DNA of 64,000 bases from positions 101,512-165,511 of the forward strand of contig JBFHQE010000003.1 in NCBI GenBank assembly GCA_041592335.1. Reading direction: 5' to 3'. This document shows positions 55,316-63,942 of the stretch, piece by piece; position 1 is the stretch's first letter, and every line of letters begins with the position of its first letter. The notes below the pieces were generated by a model. It saw nothing but the letters and a program-made list of their open reading frames with translations. It was not told where the DNA came from and made no database searches. This stretch comes from JBFHQE01 sp041592335. Lineage in GTDB: Bacteria > Pseudomonadota > Gammaproteobacteria > Thiohalobacterales > Thiohalobacteraceae. The translations under genes and the position numbers were made by a program.

Positions 55316-55873
55316 ATGTTAAATAAAATTCGTTGGTTAGTTGCCGTAGCAATCCTGCCATTTAGTCTGGGAGTATTCGCTCAAGATAATTTTTACAAAC
55401 TTCAGCCCGGAGATTTGCTGGTCATTTCGGTTTGGGGTGAAGAATCATTACATGCCGAAACACCCGTGCGCCCCGATGGCTACATATCATTTCCACTTGC
55501 AGATGATGTTGAAGCCTCAGGAAAAAGCGTAGCCGAATTACGTAGCGCACTAGCTGGCAAACTAAAGAAATATATTCCCGATCCAGTAGTCACTGTCATG
55601 ACCATGGACCTGCGCGGAAACACAGTTTATGTCATTGGCAAGGTCAATCGCCCTGGCCCATTCCAGGTACAACGGCAAATTGATGCAGTGCAAGCACTCA
55701 GCATGGCAGGAGGAATGACAGCCTACGCATCTGCAAACAAAATCAGCATCTTACGTCGAGACCCGAATGGTAAACAGAAATCTATACCTTTTGAGTACGG
55801 AGATATTGAGAAGGGACAGAACCTGGAACAAAATATACTGCTGCAACCAGGTGACGTGGTTGTCGTACCCTGA
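55316..55873 (+). CDS. Exopolysaccharide export protein (XrtA/PEP-CTERM type)
   Basis: Periplasmic or outer-membrane polysaccharide export protein (Wza-like). The start at 55316 gives MLNKIRWLVAVAILPFSLGV as signal peptide; a longer frame begins 30 bp earlier. The 185 residues have the export domain (YKLQPGDLLVISVWGEE, VRPDGYISFPLADDV) and an SLBB domain (VYVIGKVNRPGPFQV, LQPGDVVVVP). No lipobox Cys is seen. It is followed by its own terminator. It is the first gene of the exopolysaccharide locus. Confidence 0.9.
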   Translation: MLNKIRWLVAVAILPFSLGVFAQDNFYKLQPGDLLVISVWGEESLHAETPVRPDGYISFPLADDVEASGKSVAELRSALAGKLKKYIPDPVVTVMTMDLRGNTVYVIGKVNRPGPFQVQRQIDAVQALSMAGGMTAYASANKISILRRDPNGKQKSIPFEYGDIEKGQNLEQNILLQPGDVVVVP

Positions 55874-55898
55874 TTCAAACGAAAGCCCTAAATTATCG

Positions 55899-55926
55899 AG
55901 GCCGAACCAGAGTGTTCGGCCTTTTA
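55899..55926 (+). terminator. Terminator after the export protein gene
   Basis: Eight-bp stem GGCCGAAC/GTTCGGCC with loop CAGAGT and TTTT following, 26 bp after the stop. Confidence 0.82.
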
Positions 55927-56008
55927 GTCTGTGGAAATAACGCCTATCTAGTGGCAAACTGTCGCAATCATAAAGAATGCAGATTTATATAATTAGTGAG
56001 GAGCAGAG

Positions 56009-57280
56009 ATGACTTTCCGGGGGCTTATAGCAATTACGGCTGGAATAATAACCGCCAGCGCAACACAAGCCGCAGAATGGTCCATTGAACCATCAATCAG
56101 CTTATCCAGTCGCTACGATGACAATATAAGACTGTCTTCCACTAACGAAATTGATGCCACTGAGATTGCCATGAAACCCTCATCCGCTTTTTCCTGGCAA
56201 ACCGAACGTTCTACTATAACCGGTATAGCCGATTTCACAATTCGGCGTTTCAGTGAGGATGGTCTTGACACAAACGATAGCAGTTTCAAGTTTAACGCCA
56301 GTCATGGATTGTCTGAAATGACCCATGCGGGCATAAGTGCAACATGGATTAAAGACACCACGCTAGATAGCGAGCTTGATGAAACAGGCATTCTCTTTGA
56401 CCGCACAGAACGAAAGAGCCTTACTATCAGCCCCAGGCTGGACCACCGTGTAAATGAAAAATGGATTGCTCGTTTCTCAGCCTCGGCCTCAGATGTCAAA
56501 TATCAAAACGAAGTTCGAAGCGACTATAAGACACTATCTTCAAATGGCACTTTGGAATGGGAATACACCCCAAAAACGGCGATTTTTGGCCAGTTATCTT
56601 TTACTCGACAAGAATACGACAACGATTCATACAAGTCGGACAACAGGCAACTGACGTTAGGAACGAGTCACGAATTCTCTGAAAGATTAACCCTCGATGC
56701 TTATTTCGGTGCACGCAGAACTGAAACTACCACATTAGCCGGCTCCTATGTTTGCCCCGAAGGTTACTCTGAGGCTGGTCCCAACGATTACGCGACAGCC
56801 TATGGCTTCCCATGCCAGGGATCTGGATTATTTGATTGGGCCACACAGCAACTCGTAACCTTTGATCGCACTTTGGATAGCAGTGGCTCTGTATTTAGCA
56901 CCACCTTGAACTATAAACTTGAAAAAGGCAGCATTTCCTCAACAATTTCTCGGGATGTCTCTCCTACTGCGAGCTATGGTTTGGTTGTTTCAGAACGGTT
57001 AAGGATTAACTTTCTCCATAAATTTTCAGAAACTCTTTCCAGTAAACTCAACATTACTTATTCTCAAACGGATGGGAGCGACCAAACCCTCGCCGTTATC
57101 GATGAAAAATTTACGTCCATTTCACCAAGCCTAATCTGGCTTATTGACCGCGATTTGAGTTTGTCCGCCAACTACCGATACAGGAAGCAGGAAAGGGAGG
57201 GCGCATTAGATTCCGCAACAAGCAATGCGGTATCATTCGCGCTGAACTATAGCTGGCCCAAGGTCGCTGTCTCACGCTAA
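56009..57280 (+). CDS. Outer-membrane beta-barrel protein of a PEP-CTERM exopolysaccharide locus
   Basis: A 423-residue outer-membrane protein with a signal peptide (cleavage near TQAAEW) and repeated amphipathic strands, for example SIEPSISLSSRYDDNIRL, the opening typical of barrels found with exosortase exopolysaccharide loci (TIGR03016-like). It probably forms the exit pore. GAGGAG precedes the ATG. It is followed 20 bp later by the chain-length gene. Confidence 0.82.
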   Translation: MTFRGLIAITAGIITASATQAAEWSIEPSISLSSRYDDNIRLSSTNEIDATEIAMKPSSAFSWQTERSTITGIADFTIRRFSEDGLDTNDSSFKFNASHGLSEMTHAGISATWIKDTTLDSELDETGILFDRTERKSLTISPRLDHRVNEKWIARFSASASDVKYQNEVRSDYKTLSSNGTLEWEYTPKTAIFGQLSFTRQEYDNDSYKSDNRQLTLGTSHEFSERLTLDAYFGARRTETTTLAGSYVCPEGYSEAGPNDYATAYGFPCQGSGLFDWATQQLVTFDRTLDSSGSVFSTTLNYKLEKGSISSTISRDVSPTASYGLVVSERLRINFLHKFSETLSSKLNITYSQTDGSDQTLAVIDEKFTSISPSLIWLIDRDLSLSANYRYRKQEREGALDSATSNAVSFALNYSWPKVAVSR

Positions 57281-57300
57281 CTAATTGGATTTATTAGAAA

Positions 57301-59043
57301 ATGGAAGAGCAGACTAAAGATCTGTCGGATTATCTTGACGCCTTCAAACGCCGTAAACAGGCCATTGGCATCATTATCGGGGTGATTTTCCTGCTGGGTT
57401 TGCTGATCGCCATCGTCTGGCCAGCCACCTACCGTTCCTCGGCAACCATCCTCATCGAGGAGCAGGAAGTGCCGCGTGAACTGGTGCAGTCCACCATTAC
57501 CACCTATGCCGTTCAGCGTATCGAGACCATCCAGGCCCGCGTCATGACGCGTGACAAGCTGATGGGTATCGTCGACAAGTACAACCTTTACGTCGACGAG
57601 CGCCGCCGTGAAACCACGGAAGAGATTCTTGAACGCATGCGTGACGACATCAACCTGAACCTGCGCAACGCCGAGGTTATCGACCCTCGCACAGGGCGCC
57701 CCATGCCGGCCACCATTGCATTCACACTTTCCTTTGATGGTGAAAACCCAGACAGTACCCAGAAAGTCGCCAATGAACTGACGAACTTGTATCTGCAGGA
57801 AAACCTCAAGGAACGCAGCACCAAGGCCCAGGAAACCTTCACCTTCCTGTCGGATGAAGCCAACCGACTTAGCCGCGAAATCAGTCGCCTGGAACAAGAG
57901 CTGGCAAAATTCAAGGAAGCCAACGTCAGCAGCTTGCCGGAGCTGACCTCACTGAATACCCAGCTCATGGACCGCACTGAGCGCGAGATCTCGGATACCC
58001 AGAACCAGATCCGCACCCTGGAAGACCGTAAATTCTATTTGCAGGGCCAACTGGATCAGCTCGAGCCGCATGGCGCGGACATCAATCTAAGCCCCGGCGC
58101 GCGCCTGAAAGCACTGCGCACCGAGTTTCTGGCCAAGTCCGGTCGCTATTCCGAAGGTCACCCGGACCTGATGCGTCTCAAGCGCGAAATCGAAAGCCTG
58201 GAACGGGAAACCGGCATGGGCCCGGATCGCGATACCATCCAGACCCAGCTGGATGCCGCGCGCACCGAACTGGCGACCGTGAAAGAGAAATACTCAGCGG
58301 AGCACCCGGATGTTGCGAAACTGGAAAAGACAATCTCCGCGCTGGAAGATCAACTGGCCGCCACACCCAGGACACCTGTTGCACAACGCGCACCGGATAA
58401 TCCGGCTTACGTTTCACTGGCAGCGCAACTGGAAGCTACCAACAGCGAAATCGCATCGCTGAGAAACAAGATTCGCGACCTGGAAACCAAGCGCGCTGAC
58501 TATGAAAAGCGCCTAATCGAAACCCCACAGGTGGAACGCGAATACATCGCGATCAAGCGTGAACTGGACAACTCCGTACTCAAGTACCAGGAAATCAAGG
58601 CCAAGGAAATGCAGGCGAAGGTCGCCCAGCAGCTGGAATCGGAAAGCAAGGGTGAACGCTTCACCCTGATCGAGCCGCCTGCCCTGCCGGAAGAGCCGGT
58701 CAAACCCAATCGCCCGGCGATTATCTTCCTCAGCCTGGTGCTGGCGGTGGGTGGCGGGCTCGGTTTTGCCGCCATAGGCGAGAGCCTGGATACTTCCGTG
58801 CGAGGCATGAAAGGCGTAGTCAACAGCCTGAACGCGATCCCACTGGCGGTGATCCCCTATTTACAACTGGATACCGAGAAAAAGCGCCAGAACACCAAAA
58901 AACGCTGGATTCTGCTGGGGATAATCGTCATCGTTGCCATCGGCTTACTCATGATCCATCTGTTCATGACGCCGCTGGACGTGCTCTGGTTCCGGATACT
59001 GCGCAAGTTCAGCAAGGAAACGGGTATCGACATCATCGAATAA
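57301..59043 (+). CDS. Polysaccharide chain-length determinant (Wzz/GumC type)
   Basis: A 580-residue inner-membrane protein that sets exopolysaccharide length. Wzz domain with N-terminal membrane helix (about 20-45), a long coiled coil (about 170-460) and a final helix pair (about 476-500 and 540-560). The coiled coil holds an internal repeat (LKALRTEFLAKSGRYSEGHP and LDAARTELATVKEKYSAEHP). A fused kinase domain is absent; the kinase is a separate gene. Homologues form part of XrtA loci. Confidence 0.92.
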   Translation: MEEQTKDLSDYLDAFKRRKQAIGIIIGVIFLLGLLIAIVWPATYRSSATILIEEQEVPRELVQSTITTYAVQRIETIQARVMTRDKLMGIVDKYNLYVDERRRETTEEILERMRDDINLNLRNAEVIDPRTGRPMPATIAFTLSFDGENPDSTQKVANELTNLYLQENLKERSTKAQETFTFLSDEANRLSREISRLEQELAKFKEANVSSLPELTSLNTQLMDRTEREISDTQNQIRTLEDRKFYLQGQLDQLEPHGADINLSPGARLKALRTEFLAKSGRYSEGHPDLMRLKREIESLERETGMGPDRDTIQTQLDAARTELATVKEKYSAEHPDVAKLEKTISALEDQLAATPRTPVAQRAPDNPAYVSLAAQLEATNSEIASLRNKIRDLETKRADYEKRLIETPQVEREYIAIKRELDNSVLKYQEIKAKEMQAKVAQQLESESKGERFTLIEPPALPEEPVKPNRPAIIFLSLVLAVGGGLGFAAIGESLDTSVRGMKGVVNSLNAIPLAVIPYLQLDTEKKRQNTKKRWILLGIIVIVAIGLLMIHLFMTPLDVLWFRILRKFSKETGIDIIE

Positions 59044-59209
59044 GCCCTTAGAATTACTAAATATTTCTATCCACCTCCCGATATATGTCATGCCCCTGTC
59101 ATTAATGGCAGGGCACTCTGGGCGGGCGGGAGCCCCTCTAGACTTAGCCACGCTGACTCATTAGAGTCAGTGTGAATTGAAATAGACGCAGCAAAACGAG
59201 GTCGTCATC

Positions 59210-60022
59210 ATGGAGCGCATCAAGGTAGCGCTGGAAAAGGCACGTCAGGAACGCCAGAATGTGGCGACTTCCGCTACACCCGAATCACAGGATTCCCTTG
59301 TCCAGCCCGCCACCCCCGTGGCGACAAATGCCAAGGACATCACCTATTCCCAGACCCGTGCAGCCAAGATGTCCCCGTTGGTCATGAAACGCAACCGTAT
59401 CATCACTGCCTATCCAAGCGGCGATTACAACGATGCCTACAAGATTCTGCGCACCCAGGTACTGCAGCGCCTCAAGGAAAACGGCTGGAACACCCTGGCC
59501 ATCACCAGCCCTGGCGAGGATGAAGGCAAGTCGTTAATGGCCATCAATCTGGCCATCAGTCTGGCCCTGGAAATCAGCCATACCGTGCTCCTGGTTGATG
59601 CCAACCTGCGTCACCCGAGCATTCACGAACACCTCGGTATGCCGCCCGGTGAAGGTCTCAGCGACTACCTGCTGGATGATGCCAGCCTGCAGGAACTGCT
59701 GGTCCAGCCTGAAGGGCTGGATCATGTCGTGTTATTACCGGCTGGTCGCCCGGTCCAGAATTCAGCCGAAATGCTGAATTCACCGAAAATGGCGCAACTG
59801 GTTTCCGAACTGAAAAACCGCTACCCGGAACGTATTGTTATATTCGACCTTCCGCCGGTACTGGCAGCCGCGGACGCCCTGGCATTCGCGCCTTATGTCG
59901 ACGCCGCCCTGCTGGTGCTGGAAGATGGCCACACCCGCCAGGAAGACGCCAAACGCGCCTTGCAGTTACTGGACTGCACCAACGTGCTCGGGAGCGTACT
60001 CAACAAGGCTGGCCAGACCTGA
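59210..60022 (+). CDS. Tyrosine autokinase of an exopolysaccharide locus (BY-kinase type)
   Basis: A 270-residue CpsD/CapB-type ATPase partner of the chain-length protein. It has Walker A SPGEDEGKSLMAINLA (near 100), Walker A' VLLVDANLRHP and Walker B IVIFDLPPVLAAADALAF. The N-terminus MERIKVALEKARQER is typical of XrtA-associated kinases. A C-terminal Tyr cluster, the usual autophosphorylation site, is not visible (the end is NVLGSVLNKAGQT). The 166 bp gap before it holds a hairpin CTGACTC/GAGTCAG. Confidence 0.9.
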   Translation: MERIKVALEKARQERQNVATSATPESQDSLVQPATPVATNAKDITYSQTRAAKMSPLVMKRNRIITAYPSGDYNDAYKILRTQVLQRLKENGWNTLAITSPGEDEGKSLMAINLAISLALEISHTVLLVDANLRHPSIHEHLGMPPGEGLSDYLLDDASLQELLVQPEGLDHVVLLPAGRPVQNSAEMLNSPKMAQLVSELKNRYPERIVIFDLPPVLAAADALAFAPYVDAALLVLEDGHTRQEDAKRALQLLDCTNVLGSVLNKAGQT

Positions 60023-60042
60023 TCCAGGGTCGCTGACTCATT

Positions 60043-61428
60043 ATGTATGAAGCCCATTTCGGACTAAGGGAAAAACCCTTCTCCCTGCTGCCCGACCCCT
60101 CGTTTCTGTATTTCAGCAAGAAGCACAGCACTGCGTTCGCCATGCTGGAATACGGCCTGGCGAATCAGGCCGGCTTCACCGTCATCACGGGCGGAATCGG
60201 CACCGGCAAGACCACGCTATTAAGACATCTGCTCAATAACCTGGAACAGTCCACCACCGTGGGCATGATCACCAACACGCACCGCGCCTTTGGCGAACTG
60301 CTGCAGTGGATTCTGGTCGCCTTCAATATCGAGCACACCAGCCAGGACACCAAGGCCGACATGTACCAGGCCTTCGTGGATTTCGTCATCAACGAATACG
60401 CGCACAACCGCCGCACGGTACTGATCGTGGATGAAGCGCAGAACATGGATGCCGAAACCCTGGAAGAGCTGCGCATGCTCTCCAACATCAATGCCGACAA
60501 GGACCAGGTACTGCAAATCATCCTCGTCGGCCAGGACGAGCTGCGCGACACCTTGCGCAGCCCCCGGCTGGTGCAATTCTGTCAGCGCATCGTGGTGGAT
60601 TACCAGCTAACCCAGCTGACACTGGAGGACACGCGCGAACTGATCGGCCATCGTATCAGCGTCGCTGGTGGAGACCCGGCCATTTTCCCGGAAGAAGCTC
60701 GTAACGTTGTTCATCGTTACAGCGGGGGTATACCGCGTCTGGTCAACCTGCTGTGCGACATGGCAATGGTCTACGCCTTCGCCGAGCAAAGCGACGCGGT
60801 CAGCGCCAGCCTGATCGAAGAAGTGGCGCGCGAAAAACAGGCCGGCGGACTGTTCCCGATCATGGATTCAGCGGCACCACCACAGGGTCCGGCAACCCAT
60901 CCATCCGCCGCCAATCCTGCACCCACGGCAAAAACCCCAGCGGAAATGCCTGTCGCAGGCGCACTGTCGCGCACTAATGAGGACGATTCTGCCGAACCGG
61001 GACAGGACACCGAGATCGTGCCGGACCCAGAATTAATCCAGAAACGCCCGCTGCGCATTGCCATCGCGGGTGAATCGCCGGTATTGCGCCGCCACCTGCG
61101 CAAACTGGTGGAACCCTATAACATCGAAGTCGTTGCAGAGATTCCACTCAACATCGACAGCAATGAAGCCATCGACCCCCTGAGTCTGGATATCCTGCTG
61201 GTCGACATGGACGAAGAAGCGGATGAGGATTGCGCGGATGGGCTGTGCGACCTGATTACCGAATGGAACCTGCCGGTGCTATTCAACGACAGCGAGCTCA
61301 CCCAGAATAGCCTGGCCGGTAAAAACGCCAAATTCTCTTATCAACTGGTTTCGAAGTTAATCTCGCTACTACCACCCGAAACCAATCAATCTTTACTCGA
61401 CCTGCCTTCGCTAGAACGCTCGCAGTAA
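60043..61428 (+). CDS. ExeA-like ATPase fused to a degenerate receiver-like domain
   Basis: A 461-residue protein. Residues about 1-270 are an AAA ATPase of the kind in XrtA/PEP-CTERM loci: start MYEAHFGLREKPFSLLPDPS, Walker A TGGIGTGKTTLLRHL (about 50), Walker B VLIVDEAQNM (about 128), YSGGIPRLVNLLCDMAM. After a Pro/Ala linker, residues about 335-455 look like a receiver domain (RIAIAGESPVLRRHLRKLVE, then DILLVDMDEE with Asp388), but the acidic pair at the start is replaced by Gly-Glu. Membership of the exopolysaccharide operon is clear; the role of the extra domain is not known. Confidence 0.85.
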   Translation: MYEAHFGLREKPFSLLPDPSFLYFSKKHSTAFAMLEYGLANQAGFTVITGGIGTGKTTLLRHLLNNLEQSTTVGMITNTHRAFGELLQWILVAFNIEHTSQDTKADMYQAFVDFVINEYAHNRRTVLIVDEAQNMDAETLEELRMLSNINADKDQVLQIILVGQDELRDTLRSPRLVQFCQRIVVDYQLTQLTLEDTRELIGHRISVAGGDPAIFPEEARNVVHRYSGGIPRLVNLLCDMAMVYAFAEQSDAVSASLIEEVAREKQAGGLFPIMDSAAPPQGPATHPSAANPAPTAKTPAEMPVAGALSRTNEDDSAEPGQDTEIVPDPELIQKRPLRIAIAGESPVLRRHLRKLVEPYNIEVVAEIPLNIDSNEAIDPLSLDILLVDMDEEADEDCADGLCDLITEWNLPVLFNDSELTQNSLAGKNAKFSYQLVSKLISLLPPETNQSLLDLPSLERSQ

Positions 61429-61811
61429 TGCTGCACCGCTACCAGTCCTATACCAGGCCGCTTAGCGCGTTACTGGCCGGCGCCCTGATGCTGCTGATCT
61501 ATCATGAATCCGGTCAGCCATTAACCGTCAATCTCAACAGTTTCCCGCTGGAAGACAAACTGGTGCATGCTGTTGCCTATGGCGTACTCGCGAGCCTGTT
61601 TTTATTCACGCAAAGACTGCACGCAACCGGCTTCACTATCCGCCAGCAATTCATCGCGACAGGCCTCGCCATTCTTTATGGCATCAGCGACGAATGGCAC
61701 CAGAGTTTTATCCCGGAAAGAACGGCAGACATCGGCGATATCATCGCTGATGCGATCGGCGCAAGTCTGGCGGTCATAATACTGGGTCGATTCGCGAGAA
61801 AGACAGATTAG
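61428..61811 (+). CDS. VanZ-family membrane protein
   Basis: A 127-residue protein with four hydrophobic helices and the VanZ-like ends (DKLVHAVAYGVLASLFLF and ISDEWHQSFIPERTADIGDI). Its ATG overlaps the ATPase stop (TAATG), so the two are coupled. VanZ-like proteins are often seen in exosortase loci. The role is unknown. Its stop overlaps the convergent cysQ stop by 4 bp. Confidence 0.85.
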   Translation: MLHRYQSYTRPLSALLAGALMLLIYHESGQPLTVNLNSFPLEDKLVHAVAYGVLASLFLFTQRLHATGFTIRQQFIATGLAILYGISDEWHQSFIPERTADIGDIIADAIGASLAVIILGRFARKTD

Positions 61812-62602
61812 TCCAGGTACTGCGACCAGTCGCGGCTGCTATCCCCAAACACCAGAAAAAACGGGTTCAGCAGTTCATCCTTGGTATTGTATTTCAGCGG
61901 TTCCATGTCCAGCTTGGTGACCTTGCCCCCGGCGGCCTCGACCACCGCCTGTGCGGCAGCAGTATCCCACTCCGAAGTCAGACCCAGGCGCGGATAGATA
62001 TCGGCCGTGCCATCGGCCACCAGGCATAGCTTCAGCGAACTGCCCATACTCACCATTTCATGATCGCCAACCTTGTCCAGGAAGGCTTTCAGGCTATCGC
62101 CCGCATGCGAACGGCTGCCCACAATCTTCAATGTACCGCTATTCGGACCAGCCACCTTGATGGACACCGGCGCATTACCCGCCTCCTCTTTGAAGGCGCC
62201 ATGGCCGGTTGCGCCAAAGTAAGTCATATTTTTTACCGGCACATGCACAATGCCCATGACCGCATCGCCATTGTGTATCAGTGCAATATTGACCGTGAAT
62301 TCGCCATTCTTCTTGATGAACTCCTTGGTGCCATCCAGCGGATCAACCAGCCAGTACCAGTCCCACTGCTTGCGCTCGGCGTAAGGAATTTTCGTGGACT
62401 CTTCCGACAGGATGGGTACATCCGGTGTCAATGCCTCTAAACCCGCCACGATCGCCTTGTGCGAGGCCATGTCGGCAGCTGTCAATGGCGACTCATCAGC
62501 CTTGTGCTCCACATCGAAGTCTGTCTCGTAAATGGCAAGAATCTTCTTTCCCGCCTCAACAGATAATTGCTTCACTGGCTCGATCAACGCTTTGACATCC
62601 AT
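61808..62602 (-). CDS. cysQ: 3'(2'),5'-bisphosphate nucleotidase CysQ
   Basis: Hydrolyses 3'-phosphoadenosine 5'-phosphate (PAP), the by-product of PAPS use, including sulfotransferase reactions. The 264 residues show the metal-binding motifs EESTKIP, DPLDGTKEFIK and SEWDTAAAQAVVEAAGG. The presence of two sulfotransferases in the window makes PAP removal relevant, though cysQ is widespread. It is 2 bp from nudE. Confidence 0.95.
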   Translation of the reverse strand: MDVKALIEPVKQLSVEAGKKILAIYETDFDVEHKADESPLTAADMASHKAIVAGLEALTPDVPILSEESTKIPYAERKQWDWYWLVDPLDGTKEFIKKNGEFTVNIALIHNGDAVMGIVHVPVKNMTYFGATGHGAFKEEAGNAPVSIKVAGPNSGTLKIVGSRSHAGDSLKAFLDKVGDHEMVSMGSSLKLCLVADGTADIYPRLGLTSEWDTAAAQAVVEAAGGKVTKLDMEPLKYNTKDELLNPFFLVFGDSSRDWSQYLD

Positions 62603-62604
62603 CC

Positions 62605-63144
62605 TTATCTATTCCCCATCTGGTGTAATAACAGCAACGCCGCAATACTGCGCGCCTCGGTAAAATCTTTCTGCGCCAGCAGGCCTTCAATGTCCTGCAA
62701 GGACCAGGGCACCACCTCGATTGCCTCTGGCTCATCGCCTTCCGCCTTCGCTGGATACAGATCGCGCGCAAGCACGACATGTGTCAGGTGCGAAAAATAG
62801 CCTGGCGCGATCGACATGGTGCGCAAATGCAATAACTCCCTGGCGCCATAACCCACCTCTTCCATCAACTCACGGTTGGCGGCCTGCAGCATATCCTCTC
62901 CCGGGTCAATCAATCCCTTGGGGAAGGCCAGCTCGTAACAATCGGTGCCCGCCGCGTATTCACGAATCAACAACACCTGATCGTCCAGCACCGGCACAAT
63001 CAGCACCGCGCCGCGCGCACCGCTTTTCATGCGTTCATACAGACGCTCTTCGCCGTTACTGAAACGCAAATGCAGGCGCTCGAACTCAAAACGGGACGTC
63101 TTGAGGAGCGATTCCGTCTGCAGGATTTGCGGCTTCTTCGGCAT
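62605..63144 (-). CDS. nudE: ADP compounds hydrolase NudE
   Basis: Nudix hydrolase acting on ADP-ribose, Ap3A and NADH-like molecules. The 179 residues carry the full Nudix box (GLIDPGEDMLQAANRELMEE then VGYGA). The order nudE-cysQ, with a divergent yrfG-type nucleotidase, is conserved in gammaproteobacteria. Confidence 0.93.
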   Translation of the reverse strand: MPKKPQILQTESLLKTSRFEFERLHLRFSNGEERLYERMKSGARGAVLIVPVLDDQVLLIREYAAGTDCYELAFPKGLIDPGEDMLQAANRELMEEVGYGARELLHLRTMSIAPGYFSHLTHVVLARDLYPAKAEGDEPEAIEVVPWSLQDIEGLLAQKDFTEARSIAALLLLHQMGNR

Positions 63145-63178
63145 GCCTGCATTCTACACGAACTACCTGACATTTCCC

Positions 63179-63213
63179 CGTCATTGCGAGAAGCCTGACG
63201 ACGTGGCAATCTC
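63179..63213. repeat. Dispersed intergenic repeat
   Basis: A 35-bp element that starts CGTCATTGCGAG and ends GTGGCAATCTC, with ends ATTGC/GCAAT able to pair. The same kind of sequence recurs in many bacterial genomes between genes. It lies in the divergent gap of nudE and the nucleotidase gene. Confidence 0.7.
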
Positions 63214-63257
63214 CCAATCTCGCCGCCACACAATCGAATTACCCAACCGGAGCCCAC

Positions 63258-63914
63258 ATGATCCCCTGGACCGACATACAAACCCTGTTACTGGACATGG
63301 ACGGCACCTTGCTGGATCTGCATTTTGACAATCATTTCTGGCGGGAACATGTGCCGTTACGCTATGCGGAAAAACACGGTCTGGCAGTCGAACAGGCGAA
63401 AGACGCGCTTTATCCAAAATTTCACGCCATGGAAGGCCGGATGGAATGGTATTGCGTGGATTACTGGAGCGACACGCTGGACATGGATATCGCGCAATTA
63501 AAGCGCGAAGTCGATCACCTGATCGAGGTACACCCGCATGTCATCGACTTCCTTGATCGTTCACGCGAACGCGGCAAACGCATCATCATGGTCACCAATG
63601 CGCACCAGAAAGCGCTCGACCTGAAAATGGAAAAAACCCGGCTCGGCGGCCACTTCGACAAACTGATCTGCTCGCACGACTTCGGCAACCCCAAGGAAGA
63701 CACCCGTTTCTGGGACTGGCTGAAAGAACAGGAGCCTTATGACACCAAGCATTCGCTATTGATCGATGACAGCCTGCCGGTACTTAAGTCCGCGCGCCAG
63801 TACGGCATCAAGCATTTGCTGGCTGTACGCAATCCCGACACGAAAGGCCCACGGAAAGATACGGAAGACTTCGAGGCGATTGATAGCTTTGATGATTTAT
63901 TGAAGACGCTTTAA
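63258..63914 (+). CDS. yrfG: GMP/IMP nucleotidase (HAD family, YrfG)
   Basis: A 218-residue HAD phosphatase that dephosphorylates purine monophosphates. Motif I DMDGTLLDLHF with the Asp nucleophile, motif II VTNAHQKAL, and motif IV LLIDDSLPV. GGAG lies 7 bp before the ATG. It is divergent from nudE and the usual neighbour of it. Confidence 0.93.
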   Translation: MIPWTDIQTLLLDMDGTLLDLHFDNHFWREHVPLRYAEKHGLAVEQAKDALYPKFHAMEGRMEWYCVDYWSDTLDMDIAQLKREVDHLIEVHPHVIDFLDRSRERGKRIIMVTNAHQKALDLKMEKTRLGGHFDKLICSHDFGNPKEDTRFWDWLKEQEPYDTKHSLLIDDSLPVLKSARQYGIKHLLAVRNPDTKGPRKDTEDFEAIDSFDDLLKTL

Positions 63915-63942
63915 AGCTGTTTAGTAACCGATTGCGCATTCT

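Noticed and set aside
55952..55967. Sigma-54-like sequence TGGCAAACTGTCGCAA before the outer-membrane barrel gene
   Set aside because: The GG and GC doublets are one base too close for a working -24/-12 promoter.
55988..55993. Perfect TATAAT before the outer-membrane barrel gene
   Set aside because: It would start transcription inside the ribosome site, leaving no usable leader, and has no good -35.
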